DNA of 64,000 bases from Sipunculus nudus (taxonomy: Eukaryota > Annelida > Sipuncula > Golfingiida > Sipunculidae): NCBI GenBank assembly GCA_026874595.1, contig CM049316.1, positions 15,627,839-15,691,838 of the forward strand. Reading direction: 5' to 3'. Below, piece after piece: positions 1-12,625 of this stretch. Position numbers and translations under genes: made by a program. The notes under the pieces were generated by a model, which ran no database searches, had not been told where the DNA came from, and worked only from the letters and a program-made list of their open reading frames with translations. Positions within the stretch are counted from its first letter, which is position 1. Every line of letters begins with the position of its first letter.

Positions 1-179
1 TTAAGAGGATATTTGTTGTCGGATTTCAGGCCTGTCAGAAATCCAATATGGACATCAGGGGTAGCCATTTTTAAATTCCTTTTCAACATATTATCTCAAA
101 AACTTTTTGAGAAATAGTGTCGCATGTGAAATGTAAAATTTTGTTTAAAACCATTCAAAATAAGAGCACGGCAAACGTG

Positions 180-1543
180 CATAATACGCCCGTTTTGTAT
201 CTGGTGACCTCTGACCTTATTAAATATGTGTGAAATTTGATGAAAATATAATTCAGATGAGAACGTCTTTTGTTAATATGTTTAAGTTTCATGAAAATAC
301 ATAAAATCAAAGATGCATGGTCCTCATATTTCATTGATTAATGTGATATTTATATTAATAGTGAAATATGAATGAGTATATGACAAATTATATATTTTTT
401 AATATAGAAACTTAAAAATGTGAAAAACTCATACTGTAAATTATAGAGCCAGTTGCATGGAATATATTGCCTTGATATGAATGATTTATAAGCTTCAATT
501 ATTTACTCACAGTGGTATAAAAGTGGTTTTTCAGTCTGTGACGGAAATTTACAAGTATACTTTTTCATTTACAGCTTCACAAATAAAGATCAACTGCATA
601 TTAAGAAAATATCGTGTCTACTCATTCAGTTGTTGCCGAATGTAAAAATGACACAGATTGTGGGAGCACAGCATAAAAGCATACAATATTCTATATTCTG
701 TACCTAATTCCTTCTGTGTGTAATTTTTTTATCTTTATTTCATTTCCCTTAGTTTGGGAACTGTAAGAGCAGACAGGAAAGATTAATTACTAAAGTGTTC
801 ATTAGGCGAATAAAAAACGTGAATGTATCTATTTATGGATGCTTACAGTCATGTGATTATACGCCTCAGTGTCTGTCGTAGCGTCCTTCGAAAATGGAGT
901 CATTCTGCCTTCAATGTTGTGCATTGACACTTGCGGGGTGTTAAAATTACACAGTCAGTTCTGATATGACGTCATCTACCACTATAAAAAAAATTTAGGC
1001 TACTATCTCCTTATTTCTTTTTTTAATTGTTTCAGGAAATTAAAGCAAGATATTGTATTGTGGCTTTTCTGGTTAATTAAGCACGTATCTTTTCTCTAAC
1101 AACTAAGTTTTTAATTTTATTGCCTGCATGTATGAAGTTGGATCAAGTAATGATATGCTATAAAGACCTGAGACTTGATGTGGAGAAAATTGGGAAAATA
1201 TATTTATTTTTGATCCATAACAATAAAAGAAAACGTTTCATAAGTTCTAGCGTTCTATGGATCGTCATCAACCATACATCTTGTTTATCGTATTCGAATC
1301 ATTCACGATACAGTCAGCATTTGCAGATGAATATGCCTTACGCCTTAATGGAAAATAGAAAAACAAAACTTGTATAATTGGTATTGCTATTGAATTATTT
1401 TTTTATCAATACTGCTATTCAAAGTTCAAAGATAATCCGCTACATATATATTCTATACTGCAAGACAACCGACCCAGGTCTCAATTAAAGCGTGTCTTTG
1501 TAAAATCTCATACTCTCAAATAGCTACTGTAAATTTTGTGACA
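180..1543. repeat. Left arm of a long-distance inverted repeat
   Basis: This AT-rich stretch is repeated in inverse orientation at about 57,790-59,270. Matching landmarks in order are TACGCCCGTT, a short stretch ending in AAATATG, TAATTCAG.TGAGAA, TTTCATGAAAAT, the ACGCCTC block near 860, TTCAAAGATAATCCGCT near 1,425 and GGTCTCAATTAA near 1,480. By eye the arms are clearly homologous but diverged by roughly a fifth to a quarter, with small indels. No coding capacity is convincing. The right edge of this arm coincides with a polypurine-like tract beside the decayed retroelement at 1.6-4.45 kb, so the arm could be an LTR of that element, but I could not demonstrate a matching LTR on its other side. 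Positions 1-179 show nothing recognisable. Confidence 0.6.
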
Positions 1544-1562
1544 TCACTTCCCCCTCCAGGAA
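1544..1562 (-). other. Polypurine-tract-like sequence next to TGTCACA
   Basis: Read on the minus strand this is GGAGGGGGAAGTGA followed directly by TGTCACA. A purine run just before a TG-starting terminus is what a 3' polypurine tract plus LTR start looks like. It lies downstream of the RNase H relic at 1,639-2,059 in the same orientation. The call rests on composition and position only; no second LTR copy confirms it. Confidence 0.35.
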
Positions 1563-1638
1563 GAAAATGCTGGCATTTTCATGATTACCTTATGCGATTT
1601 ATCTTATTATTGTACTGATTACAGGATACATGAGATAA

Positions 1639-3995
1639 AAGCGATGAATGAGATCAGTTCATTCATGAAATCTGGCCCACAGTCAGCGCTACCGGTTACT
1701 GACTCGATCTGAAACACGTACTCCTGGAGAAGCATTGCCCAGCGCATGATCCGCTAATTGAGACACTTTGACTGATTTATATACACAAGGTTTTTGTGGT
1801 CGGTTTGAATTACAAAGTGCCTCCCGAACAAATACATGTCAAACTTTCCAATTGACCAGACTATTGCGAGGGCCTCACGTTCAACAGTAGAATAGTTTTG
1901 TTTCCTTGGCAGGAGTTTACGACTTGCATATGCGACTGGGTGTATAACCCCTTCATTTTCCTGCATCAGGGTGCCACTGATACCTCTCTCAGAGGCATTG
2001 GTCCTGTGTATGAACCCTTTTGTAAAGTCTGGCATCAATAAGATGGGTGGCTTAACCAAGAGTGATTTTAACAGCTGAAATGCTTTTTCCTGTGGTTCCT
2101 CCCACTTTACCTTGTTACTGCATCCCTTGCGCGTTAGATAAGTCTGAGGTACTGCAATTGCTGCGTAATTTGGAATGAATTTGCGATAATAGCCAGTTAG
2201 ACCTAGGAATGACCTTACCTCTTTCTTAGTTGTAGGTCTCTCTCTGCTATGGATTTCCCCAAAAGACCAGTATCAGCAGCTAATCGGCCCATTACTACCT
2301 TGCAGCCAAGTTGGCAATATGCAAAATTTTGAAAACCCTTTCCAGTAGGTCCAGGTGCTCAGAACATGTAGCTGTATGACACAGAATGTCGTCAATTTAA
2401 GAAACTACCCCACTGACGTCTGTACATAGCTTACCCATCATGCGCGTGAACACAGCGCCAGCTACCACGAAACCAAACGGCATCCTTCTGAATTGGTATT
2501 GCCCTTTTGGAGTCACGAAAGCTGTTATCTCCTTAGATTGATTAGTCATTGAAATTTACCAATACCCTTTAGTAAGGTCAATCTTTGAAAAGTACTTACT
2601 ATCATGGAGTTTTGCGAACAGATCCTCCGGTTCTAGGTCAAACAATAGTGCCTTGTTTAACTTACGGTAATAAATGCAGAAACGACTGAACCATCCGGTT
2701 TACGAACCATGACAACCGGGGCTACATAGCTAGAGTCTGACCTCTTTATGACCCCAAATCTAGCATATCGTTGATCTCCTTACTCATAGTTTCTTTCAGA
2801 GCATGCGGCACTGAATAAGCTTTTTAACGAACCGGATGAGTTGATGTTAAATGGAGATCACATTCAATCACTTTGGTTTCCTTTGGGACATCAGTGAAAA
2901 TGTGTTTATAATTTTGAATTAATGTTCTAACCTCAGCCTCTTGTTGGGGGGAGAGTTTTTCACTTACCTGAACATTCTCTGGTCCTTGACAGCGGGTTGC
3001 GCTTGGTGTGGAAACGATAGACTTCCCATCATCTACCTCATTCGCCTCCTTACCTTGACAACAATCGCCTTCAAATGGTTGATCTTCAGATGGGATGCTG
3101 CAAATAGGTGCAGGGAGATCAAACAGCCCCTGACCCAAGTGATGAAGTTGTATTCTTGCGATATATTTCTTTATGAGGTTAATGTGCAAATTCTTAACCT
3201 TATTGTCAACTTTCACCTTGTAGTCACAGTCATTGAACCTACCAAGTACTGGATATAGCCCCTTCCATTGGAATAGCAGCCTGTGTCTGTCCGTAGGTAG
3301 GAGAACAAGTACTTGATCACCTATATCCAGCGACCTGGGTTTCTTACCTCTGTCATGATACTGTTTGTATCTCCTTGCAGACTTTCTCAACATTTCCTGG
3401 GCTAACTGGTGATGTGAATTGAGATCCCATATAACTAAAAACCTCGTCTGGGATACCTAACCTGCTGTAAACACCTAGCAAGGCTTCTGCAACTGTTTCA
3501 GTTTCTATGTTCTTAAGGGCTACTGCTTCGGGATATCTAGTCGCATAATCCATAACGCTGAGAATGAATCTCATGCCTGTACTAGAAGCTGGATAGATTG
3601 GACCAACAATATCCATAGCGAGCCTTCTTCAGGCTACATCTATTAAAGGTACCTTTCCAAGGGGATGTTTCGATATCTGCCATTTTAACTTTGATTTTCA
3701 GTACCTCTAACTCGTGTGCCTCGGCTTCTTTCTGTCTAGCGATCTCTCTTTCCCTAAGCCTATCCTCCCTCTCCTTGTCACCCCTGCGTTTGTCCTCCAT
3801 ACGTTTGATCTCACGATCAACAATTTCCTGGAGGTTGCTACCGAAATAACCCAGATCTTTACCGAATTTCAAGATTTTTTCTAGATCCTCCATCTTGAAA
3901 TTTAAATCTGACTCAATACAAACATACACAAAAAAGTCAAAGGCTGTTTTTATAAACACCTGTGGTTTTAAACTTTCCCCAAGGCAGAAAACCAC
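1639..3995 (-). pseudogene. Decayed Ty3/gypsy-class element with order gag - integrase - RT - RNase H
   Basis: On the minus strand the coding relics run in this order. At 3,995-3,640 is a gag-like N-terminus (MEDLEKILKFGKDLGYFG) followed by a long charged coiled-coil. At 3,616-3,353 is an integrase core beginning MDIVGP, whose second catalytic aspartate is replaced (FSYMGSQF). At 3,393-2,824 is an integrase C-terminus (QWKGLYPVLGR, then LHINLIKKYI) continuing in one open frame into the leader of a reverse transcriptase. RT relics at about 2,700-2,250 include TAFVTPKGQYQFRRMPFGF and IDDIL just after a stop. RNase H lies at 2,059-1,754 (HRTNAS, with the expected TDAS aspartate changed to N; TDHKNL), and its frame continues after a TAG as RIMRWAMLLQEY to about 1,639. 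Most of gag, the protease and the integrase zinc domain are missing at the 3,640 junction. Integrase upstream of RT is the Gmr1-type order. The copy is dead. Confidence 0.75.
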
Positions 3996-4431
3996 CTGTA
4001 TGAAATTACTGATTCCGCAGCATCAGTCTTCAGTCAGTCCGCAGATCTGACAAATATGTGATAATTGCTCCTTGAAACTTGAGCATCTATGATCACAATC
4101 TCACCAATAACCGCAGCACCTGTTAACAATCAATCCATAGATTGACAATCTGTGAAACAATATAAGCATATTTGCTTGACCTGAAATTGCTTAAAATGTA
4201 CTGCCTATCACCTAGGATTATCTGGCAGTACTCATTCACAGCACCAAGCTGCCACAGGTAACCTACCTAAACTTGAGGAGTTGGCTTTCAAAATGAGTTC
4301 CCATGCGCTAGGGCAACCCTTCTACAAAAGTAACATGGCAAAATACTCAAGGATTTCAAACCTGCTACAGGTGACACTTTGGGATAGACCAGCTCTCTGC
4401 TTTATCACCATGCTGATATCAGGACAAAATA

Positions 4432-4449
4432 ATCCTGGCACGCTCGCCA
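4432..4449 (-). other. Candidate primer binding site of the decayed element
   Basis: The minus strand reads TGGCGAGCGTGCCAGGAT, beginning with the TGG that pairs with a tRNA CCA end. Three bases upstream is GTGACA, which would be the end of a 5' LTR beginning at 4,453 on the plus strand. The implied tRNA 3' end has a CCTGG T-stem and discriminator G, resembling tRNA-Arg(ACG), but I cannot match the acceptor stem to a tRNA I know. It sits about 550 bp upstream of the gag-like start at 3,895, a normal leader distance. Confidence 0.4.
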
Positions 4450-4452
4450 GAA

Positions 4453-6690
4453 TGTCACGGATAGGATTCAGCCTTATCTATCTCATCTCCGGACTTCAGG
4501 TTCTTTTAATATTGGACTTAGAATAAGACCAATTCGGTCAGAAAATTGAGTTATTGGATTATAAAAAGGGTGATTTTATGGACCAAACAAGCATTACCCG
4601 CCCTCTCATATCCGCTTGGATATTTCAGCAAAGAAACAAGCCAATATGATACTTAATACTAGTTTATAAATACTGTACACAAACTTTAAATAGAATAGTA
4701 AAGGTCTCCGGCACGGCCAACGTCCAACAGTATCCAGAATCAAGATATTATACCCCTCGACTGGTAAAAGGTGAAGCAACACCTGAAAAAAAAGAAACAT
4801 GATAATATTCCCAAAAGTATCAAGCACGTTTAACCCCTAGTACATTCCCAGCTCCTAGAACATTGCCAGCCTTTTCTCCCAAAAGTATATTAAAAACTTT
4901 ACAGCCCTAATACTTTACATAACCGCTCCAATGCATAAAACTCTAGGAAATTTTTTGGTCTCAACATTACACAGTAAGAAACACCACGCGAAAACCCCCT
5001 CCTATTATGGGTTATATGATTTGACAAATGAGGGAAAGTCTACTGAAAAATTAATGGGCTCATACCCCTTTGAATATACTATATTTTTATCAAGTTATTT
5101 AGATAATAAGAATCAAGAATAAGTAAAGGATATGAGGCTGCGTTTTATGAGGTTTTGCTGAATTTGTTAGGTACTCACTAGGTTAACCACTGGCCCTGTG
5201 TTTTATGGTGTCCTCTACCATGCCCTCCAATGGACCTCCACAGGATCCGCCCCTCGGGGTTGTCGGTGAACCGTTGATAGCCACACCCTTCTTGGCATGT
5301 TCATCCTCAGGAAAACTAGGTAGCCACAACCAGGCACTTGTGCATACCGGCAAATAGATCTCAAATGAGAACCTCTGAATATATTAGTATATAGTCCCAC
5401 GTTTATAAAGTATTTATATGATGTCCATGCACACTGTACATGGTGCTTGAGAAATAAAACTCAAGGCAGGTCGCTGATTATGCCCTGCATCAAATTAACA
5501 AGCCACCAGGCCCAAATTATTAATGTTCATTCTGCCATGCAGGTATCAAGCGTGTCCCTCCACGGAGAGAGCCTCTTGCAAACTGACTTTCCCAGCAGTG
5601 GCCAGGGTGCCTTGGCAAAAAACCTGAATCTCAAGTTAAAAATACAGCCTCTGCCTAAAATAGCCCCATACTTAATGGCCTTACAGGACCAATAAAGGTG
5701 ATACAGATGACTGGGCAAGGGATCTACATGCTGAATAGACCCGCTCAAACCAAAATAACTGTACAAGCTGTATGAACCCTGGCAAGTACAACTGAATCAT
5801 ACATACTGGTGCCAGAGAAATCTATTGAATGCACTTCCAATTATTTACGATGCAACAGTAAACCTATTTCACAAACATTTATAGATTTATCTCATCATAC
5901 AAATTTTGTGACACACATAAAGACAAATTTTATTTTATCATGTAAATTCCTGACCACATATTTGCTTATTCAAATGGAAATTACATTTCCTGCAGGAGAT
6001 ACGATCTTGCAGGTGACTGCGAATTTTGGCAGTCGAATAGAACTTGTATACTGTGTTCTAATGTTTGCGAGGGTTAAAAATTCGAGTTATCCTCGAAACA
6101 GTAAATACCGTGAAATTAAAACCTTTCTGAATAAGACGCCTCACCAAAAATATGAACAATAAATTATAATGTAGTCTCATTTGAATCTCAAATTAAATCC
6201 TAGTGTTTCAAAAGTCCAAACGCAAAAGATTGATATTATAATAATGAATTATATTCAATATTTTACATTATCTGTCAAAAATAAACAAGATCTCTTGTAC
6301 CCTTGGATACTAGTTGTTTAAAGTTTTTACGTTTTTGTGAACATAAAAAGACTTCCTACATTTCTCTGTGTAATTTAATATGTGGTGAAAATTTGAACCC
6401 TCGCAAAAATTATAAATCATGGTTTGTATTTCCAGTATAATTGTTAATAGTTTAAATATTTGGGTTTAGTCATGACTATAGTATTGTTCTTATAACAGTT
6501 CTTATTTATTTCATGAAGTAAAAATTAAGTTTGTATACGCTACAGAATTTGTATTTTTTTCTTTCGTTTACCAGGTCCTCATATTCAATCGGTAGTAATT
6601 CACCTTCAGATAAAAGAACGATTATCTTTTTCATTATATGTGTATCCAACGCTCTTGGTAAGAAAACATACACAGCTAAGTTAGAGCATC
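4453..6690. other. Non-coding stretch, possibly including the 5' LTR of the decayed element
   Basis: I see no gene here. Short open frames (for example 5,215-5,400, 5,447-5,695 and 5,809-6,162) have no recognisable domain and overlap on opposite strands. If the primer binding site at 4,432-4,449 is real, an LTR should start at 4,453 and run upward, but no matching LTR copy was found downstream of the element. Confidence 0.4.
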
Positions 6691-7099
6691 TGTGAGCAGA
6701 GCCAAATTCACTAGAAATGCGACTTCTAGAATAATGAACCATTTCCCACTTCTTTTCCAAAAGAACGACACTTGGTACAAAACTGTTTACTTTTAACGTT
6801 TTCGCTAAATCTACAGAATTAAACCTTTTATAAACGACAAGCAGTTATACTGTTTATAACCAGATTTGACAATTTAGATGCATGTTGACCAAAACAATAA
6901 CCATATTGGTAAAAGAGGTGAAACCTCGATAGGATTTATATGGCAAGAGGATAACAATGTGCCTCATTTACTATGTGAGTTTGATTTGTTCTCCGTTTTG
7001 TTCACAACGTATTGCCCGATTACACACCAATACCTGATTATCGGCGATGAAGAAATCTCTATGCGTACAAGACAGAGTAGGTCTGGTCGATTTCAGGTA

Positions 7100-7670
7100 T
7101 TTTCAGATACACAGAAAACGTTTCGGACAATACATATTTACAGTGGAACATGTTTGGAATTTTGTATCGTAAAAGAAATATTACGTGCAAATAACATAGG
7201 CTAATCGTAAATATGGAAATATAGATAATATTTTTACAGTAGTGTAGTAAGGTATATAATGATTTCAAGCAGTATGCTTTAATTTTTACTATAGTGATCA
7301 TGCCTCTACTAGAGTTGAGTTTGACATGGGCTCTGGGCTTATCTCGTTTTATATTCAACCATTGGAGCTACCAGGAACGGAGGTTAGCCGACTTTGTAGG
7401 AAATATCGATAGACAGGAAAGTTGGTGGGATAGAAGATGCCACTGTGGTTAGGAGCGCAATCAGAAAGTGGAGATTTATATTTGGTGAGCTTGAAGTCCG
7501 TGTCTGACAGTGCTAGGTTCTAAAATATTTGCACCATGCCATGCTTATTTGGCTGGAGGATTAGAACATTTGTGAACGTTATAGACCATTTGTGAACGTT
7601 AAAGACTGAATAGTAATTTCAATGAAACAATTTTTTCCGAGATGAGCATTATCATTAGGTGTCTAAAAGC
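7100..7670. other. No gene seen
   Basis: Intronic remnant of copy A between relic exons 2 and 3. I see no domain, RNA gene or clear repeat. Confidence 0.5.
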
Positions 7671-7861
7671 TGCAGTGGAACCTCTTCGAGTGGGCAGATC
7701 CATAAAGTTGGCACCTCCTTATAGTGGATACTTTTCTTCAGTCTGGATATTTCTCATTCTAATTATTTTTATTACGATCATGACCTCTGTATAGTGGGAT
7801 TCTCTATAAGGTGGACAGTTTGGCTAATTTGCAAGGGTGCCCAAATTAGAGAGGTTTCACT
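7671..7861. mobile_element. MITE-like element with pogo/Tigger-type ends
   Basis: The left end reads CAGTGGAACCTCTTCGAG and the right end is the complement of CAGTGAAACCTCTCTAAT, giving terminal inverted repeats of about 13 bp with one mismatch. Just inside, TATAGTGGA and CTCTATAAGGTGGACA echo each other as subterminal repeats. The total length is about 190 bp with no coding capacity. The CAGT..AACCTCT ends resemble Tigger/pogo family termini. A TA target duplication is not evident, so the exact family is uncertain. Confidence 0.5.
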
Positions 7862-7869
7862 GCACAGGT

Positions 7870-8550
7870 TGTTCTCAACAACTGACTCTGAGTCCTTTTT
7901 GATCACTTGCAAATTGTAAAATGAAGTAATTTTGGAATCGAGAATGCAAAGGTTTCAATACAGAGAACGAGGGATACCTTTAGTGGTTTTAGTTTTTGAC
8001 ATTGGTATTGTTCATGTAATATTATTGATTATAATTATCCAAATTAATTAGAAAGAGATGTAAGTCACAGTTAGGTGTGATATGTTTAAGAAGGGTGTTT
8101 TTTCTTGTTTAAATGGTGCTTTATGATACCCCATGATACAAAAAATTAGGTAAATTGCATAAGTGATAATTAGGTCATCTACATAAATAATACAGGGACC
8201 AAATCTCTACTGTAAAGTAGGTGTGTCGGCTTTTATAAATACTGTAAAAAGGTGATAACATTCATTGAATTGCTATTTTGGTTTGGGATTGCTTCATTTC
8301 ACTGGTTATATATGTTTCCATAAACTCATATACATGCCCTAAAAGTGTTTAATTAAACCACCCTGCAACTCATGAAGAAATAAACAAAACAAAAGGTATA
8401 GCACGGTCTGTTACCTTTCTTCTGATTCATTTATCAGTATCAACAAAAGGCCATGGACCTTATCTTTATATAGACGAAATGTTATAACAATTTATCTGGA
8501 ACATAGTCTTCTATAGTTTTGTCTATGCACTCTGTAAGGACGAGACGTTT
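7870..8550. other. No gene seen
   Basis: AT-rich, in the intron-equivalent space of copy A. I see nothing recognisable. Confidence 0.5.
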
Positions 8551-8659
8551 ACCTGAATAAGATATATCTGACCTGCAAGGTAACAGAAGCAAGGAGTCGG
8601 GCTAGTAGTATTTGCTGGCTGTTACATCAAACCAACACAATCTGAAACGCTGTTTTGAA

Positions 8660-10175
8660 CTTCACAGTTTAAGATGGGAGAGATATTACCGTTCGCCTGA
8701 AAAAAAACTTAACAAAACCTTTATGTTGATTCAAATAAAAAGATATGTTCTTAATTGTCCAATTGTGATTTAAAAATGTGCATTTGTAATGAGTGGATTT
8801 TGCCCATCTTCACGGTTTGTTCCGAGTTCGTGGACTATAACTCTCATTAATGTCTATGAATGAATAATGTGATTTTACCGATCACTTATTGACCACATAA
8901 ATGCCATAAATGCCCTGCATGCAACCAGGCACAATCTAAACAACTGCACGATTTAAGTACAAGTATATTCATAATGTTGTGTTTAAATCTGTCGATTACA
9001 TCCCTTATTGTCATCAGACTTCCAATTAATCACAAGGTGTGTTTAAACTCGCGTCTTCCGAAAGACTCATTGAAAAACACCAAACAGAATTACGGCGAAC
9101 AACAGAATTGATTTACTGTAACATTAGTTTTTCCTATCAACTTGTTTAAAGCATAGCATGTGTCATATAATTGACCGCCTGACCATCTGTAAACAGAATG
9201 CAATAGGACGTTTCTAAGCAATCAATTTATTATTTAAAATAATGTTCCGATGGGGCTTGGGCGAAGAAGTTGTAGTTTATTTCTATCAAATCAATAGCAT
9301 AAACACACTAAAGTGACTGCATTCGTCTCAATAAAAATCAAACAATATAGCGAGATCACAGCACCAAAAGGAAGCCTGAATGGTTTCTGCCAAATGTGAA
9401 GAACAAATATATGCAAGCACCGTCGGATTATTCACATACAAAGCGGCATGTTTAGTTTGCGTGTGAGGCCTTAAGTGCACAATGGCGTGGTATTTGTTAT
9501 ATGCATTTTTTCAGTACTTTTTAAAATAATATTTTATGAATCTATTGCTATTACAGAATTATCAACTGTGATTGAACATCGATGTAAAATACTGATGAAA
9601 TGATTATGCCCTCTTGTACGATGCAAGCATAACAAATGTGTAAAATTGCACACATCACAAAAAAATGTTCCGAGGCATTATTATTGAATCTTAATTCTTT
9701 CTGTGAGACCACATGGATCATGTTCATTGAAGCCAAATCGGTTTGGATATTGTAAAAAAAGATGGAGGTAATTTCTCCAGGTAACAAATGTTAGTTGCTT
9801 ACTCGTAACTGCTTTTATTGTACGCTTTAGCTTTAACTCATGGATTTAATAAAACATCCATTAAATGGGTAAAATGATTATGTTATGTAATAGAAAGCTG
9901 ATGAATATTTGGTAACACGACAGGCTAGACGGAGTGACTTGCCTGATTGACCAAAAAGAAGCTCATAATAAGTCATTTTGAAAGAAGAACATGGTTACAA
10001 GTAAATAATGTTAGTTTTACCAGATTTGATAAAGATTGTTCCAGTCAAATTATAGTCCTGTATAAACAAAGAGAGGACTACGCCTCATCCTTGATCGCTG
10101 ATTAAAAAAATATAGATTGTCACCAGAGGACTGTGACTATTTCTTTTATTTGTTGTGGTTTTATGTATGTCAGGA
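8660..10175. other. No gene seen
   Basis: AT-rich intron-equivalent of copy A between its start exon and exon 2. There are short open frames only, none with a recognisable domain. Confidence 0.5.
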
Positions 10176-10179
10176 TGTT

Positions 10180-10955
10180 AACGTAAGAATGGGGAACACC
10201 AGTGTCAGGTTTCTGGTTTAGGCCAGTGCAGTTGGAAAAATACTTGTGCAGACCGGGCCCTGTGAGGGCGCTAACCTTTAGTGACCGCGCATTTGTGTGC
10301 TTTTTTTAAAAACCTTTTACTCTGGAGGCGTTCTGTGGAATGCATATGATGGGATAATGTGATGTCAGCCGCGTATTAGCAGGACATGAAAAATTGGCGT
10401 TACAAACTCTTGGGTAGAGCGCACTGGAAAGAGTAATTTGCCAAATCTTTTGCCAGTCGGTTCGTTAGGAGGGTCCGCTGTACTATCCGGCTAAGAAACC
10501 ATGTTCAGCTGAGAAGTCTGAGGAAGCCACAAGCGATTTTCCTTGTAACGGACTTCAGGGTGGGCATTTTCGCTGACGGGGTGAATCTAGTCATTTTGCT
10601 ACCAAGAACAGACAGTATTGTATTTTGCTGCGCAGTGGTTAAATGCGTACCTGTGATGGTACAGGTTATTACTGTGGAAGAGTTTCGTTCAGCTGCAAGG
10701 GACGCTAATCTGTTGAAGACCTAGTTGCAGTGCTGGCCGCCGTGTGGATCGCGCGTGCCAGGCCAGAGAGAAGAGATCTGCTGTGATGTTGCTTGAAGTT
10801 TGCCGTGTTATCTGCGGATTAAGTAAGAGCATCAGTGCGTAACTAAAATCACATAACCTCGGTCGAGGCGGCCTTGCTGAGGACTCCGTGAATTTGTGTT
10901 TTAAGGTGGATTCATTGTGTCGTTTTTTCTTTTGCGCCATCAGAGACACATAAGT
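10180..10955. other. GC-richer island with an unassigned open frame
   Basis: This block is visibly richer in G+C than its surroundings. On the plus strand one frame stays open from about 10,440 to a TAG near 10,723, roughly 95 codons. It includes segments such as IFLVTDFRVGIFADGVN and FRSAARDANLLKT but has no obvious start methionine. The composition and an open frame without ATG suggest an exon or a fragment of a retroelement ORF. I do not recognise the family. Confidence 0.35.
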
Positions 10956-11130
10956 ATAATTGATTACCTGTAATATAATAATTGGTTTTATAATAATAAT
11001 TTGTTTTATCTACTCCAGTCGTCTTTTTATGTCTTTGAGTGACCACTCAAGCTTCAGCCAGTTAACCCCCCCCCCATTTAAATTTTTGTAAGAACTTGGA
11101 GTCTTCCCTCAGCGGAGTTGTGACAAAGAC

Positions 11131-11295
11131 AGATAGATAGATAATGCTTATTGTAGACTTACGGTCCATATACATACTTCTATAAGTCAATATACACATA
11201 AAGTGCATACGCATAAAAATAAATAAAATAAACATAGATACACATATATCATCAATATATATATATACATACACATATACATACATAAATGTATA

Positions 11296-11333
<38 letters not shown>

Positions 11334-11512
11334 CACATGCATACATACATATATACATGCATAAAAACAAATATATAAACAAACATATATACAAAGAAAC
11401 ACATACAAGTGCACAAACATTTATATATACATATACACATTATACACGCATGCATATATACATAAATATCCAAATGTATACATACATACAAATACAAATA
11501 TATATACAAGGA
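11131..11512. repeat. Compound microsatellite (GATA, TACATA, AT)
   Basis: The block starts with AGATAGATAGAT, passes through alternating TACATA/ACATATAT units and holds an uninterrupted AT run near 11,294-11,328. All open frames over it are low-complexity (I, Y, C, M) and not genes. A C9 tract lies nearby at 11,067-11,075. Confidence 0.85.
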
Positions 11513-11519
11513 TTAAAGC

Positions 11520-12620
11520 GCGACAAAGAATATCTATTGCATAGACTAAACTAATAAGCTGACCTCTCACTTGCACCAGATGATCCTTCGGCTTTGACGT
11601 AACGTCATAATATAAAATACATGTATTTATCTTGCAAAAACATGCAGGTAAATGTGAAAAACGTTCTTAAATATACTCAGTACGTTACAATGATTTGTGT
11701 TATTCCTGTGTAACAATAACACCTATTATACACACCTGCTAGTGATTACATATATATAATATAAGTTAATAGCATTTTGAAACTCTGAAACAGAAAACAC
11801 CATATAAGAAAAATATTGTGAATGTTATCTGTTAAAATTTTGTGTACAAATTGTTCTGTACAGGATGTACAAATAATTCATCATATAAAGCACTGGAATG
11901 CTTCAGTCCACTTCTGGATCCCACAAAACCTTTAAGCAGTGCATTTAGAATATTAATATTTACCTAAAAGTTCAAAGTGTTTTCTGAATTAGTGCCAGAA
12001 CAAACAAACAAAGAGGTACCAGAAAATATTATATAGGCTGTAACCTTTGTAATCGTAAATTGCTACAAATCTATTACAATGGAAAGGAGCTATCAATATA
12101 GCGTGTCCTTTATGTGAAATGCCTTTTGGAAAATTACTTGAAATTAATGAATATTTGCATCAAAGTGCCAAATTATATATTCATAGAACATGATAGATTC
12201 ATATACTCTAAGAATTTTTATTTGTTGGAGTCCTGCAAATGAGAAGTTGAACACATCGAAAGAAATCGCTTTGGATGTGGTTTAATCGTTTTAATTGTCT
12301 CACGTATTCTAAAGTATTCAATGAGTGGACTTTCTAACTTGTTCAAAGCGTGTTTGTTTTAACCTGTTTGAGTTTGGCTCACCGAAACCGTCAGCAAACC
12401 CTTTGTCACTACCAGAAAAGCCTCAGCGTCGACCTAACACAGACCGTCAATTTATTGGTTTGCTTGTCTTGGTGACGGCCTTCAAAGGATCCGTGAATTC
12501 TTCCAGCGGATTCCACGTCAGCCAAGATGACGCGCATGATCATGATCCTATCGGGAATCACAGTAGATCAACGTTCTCACACCTCAGCCGTGTTATGAGG
12601 TGTATACCCTTCATCCTTCT
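11520..12620. other. No gene seen
   Basis: AT-rich DNA. An open frame at 12,325-12,651 has no recognisable domain and runs into the SINE at 12,626, so it is probably chance. Confidence 0.45.
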
Positions 12621-12625
12621 ATGTT

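Noticed and set aside
1120-1377. Peptide similarity between frames at 1,120-1,377 and 57,898-58,122
   Set aside because: The similarity comes from the nucleotide inverted repeat, not from a shared protein.
4453-5913. 5' LTR of the decayed element ending at AAATTTTGTGACA
   Set aside because: Only 13 bp match the supposed 3' LTR start near 1,543; the rest does not align by eye.
11062-11554. Several overlapping open frames of 65-110 codons
   Set aside because: They translate the compound microsatellite (I/Y/C/M low complexity).
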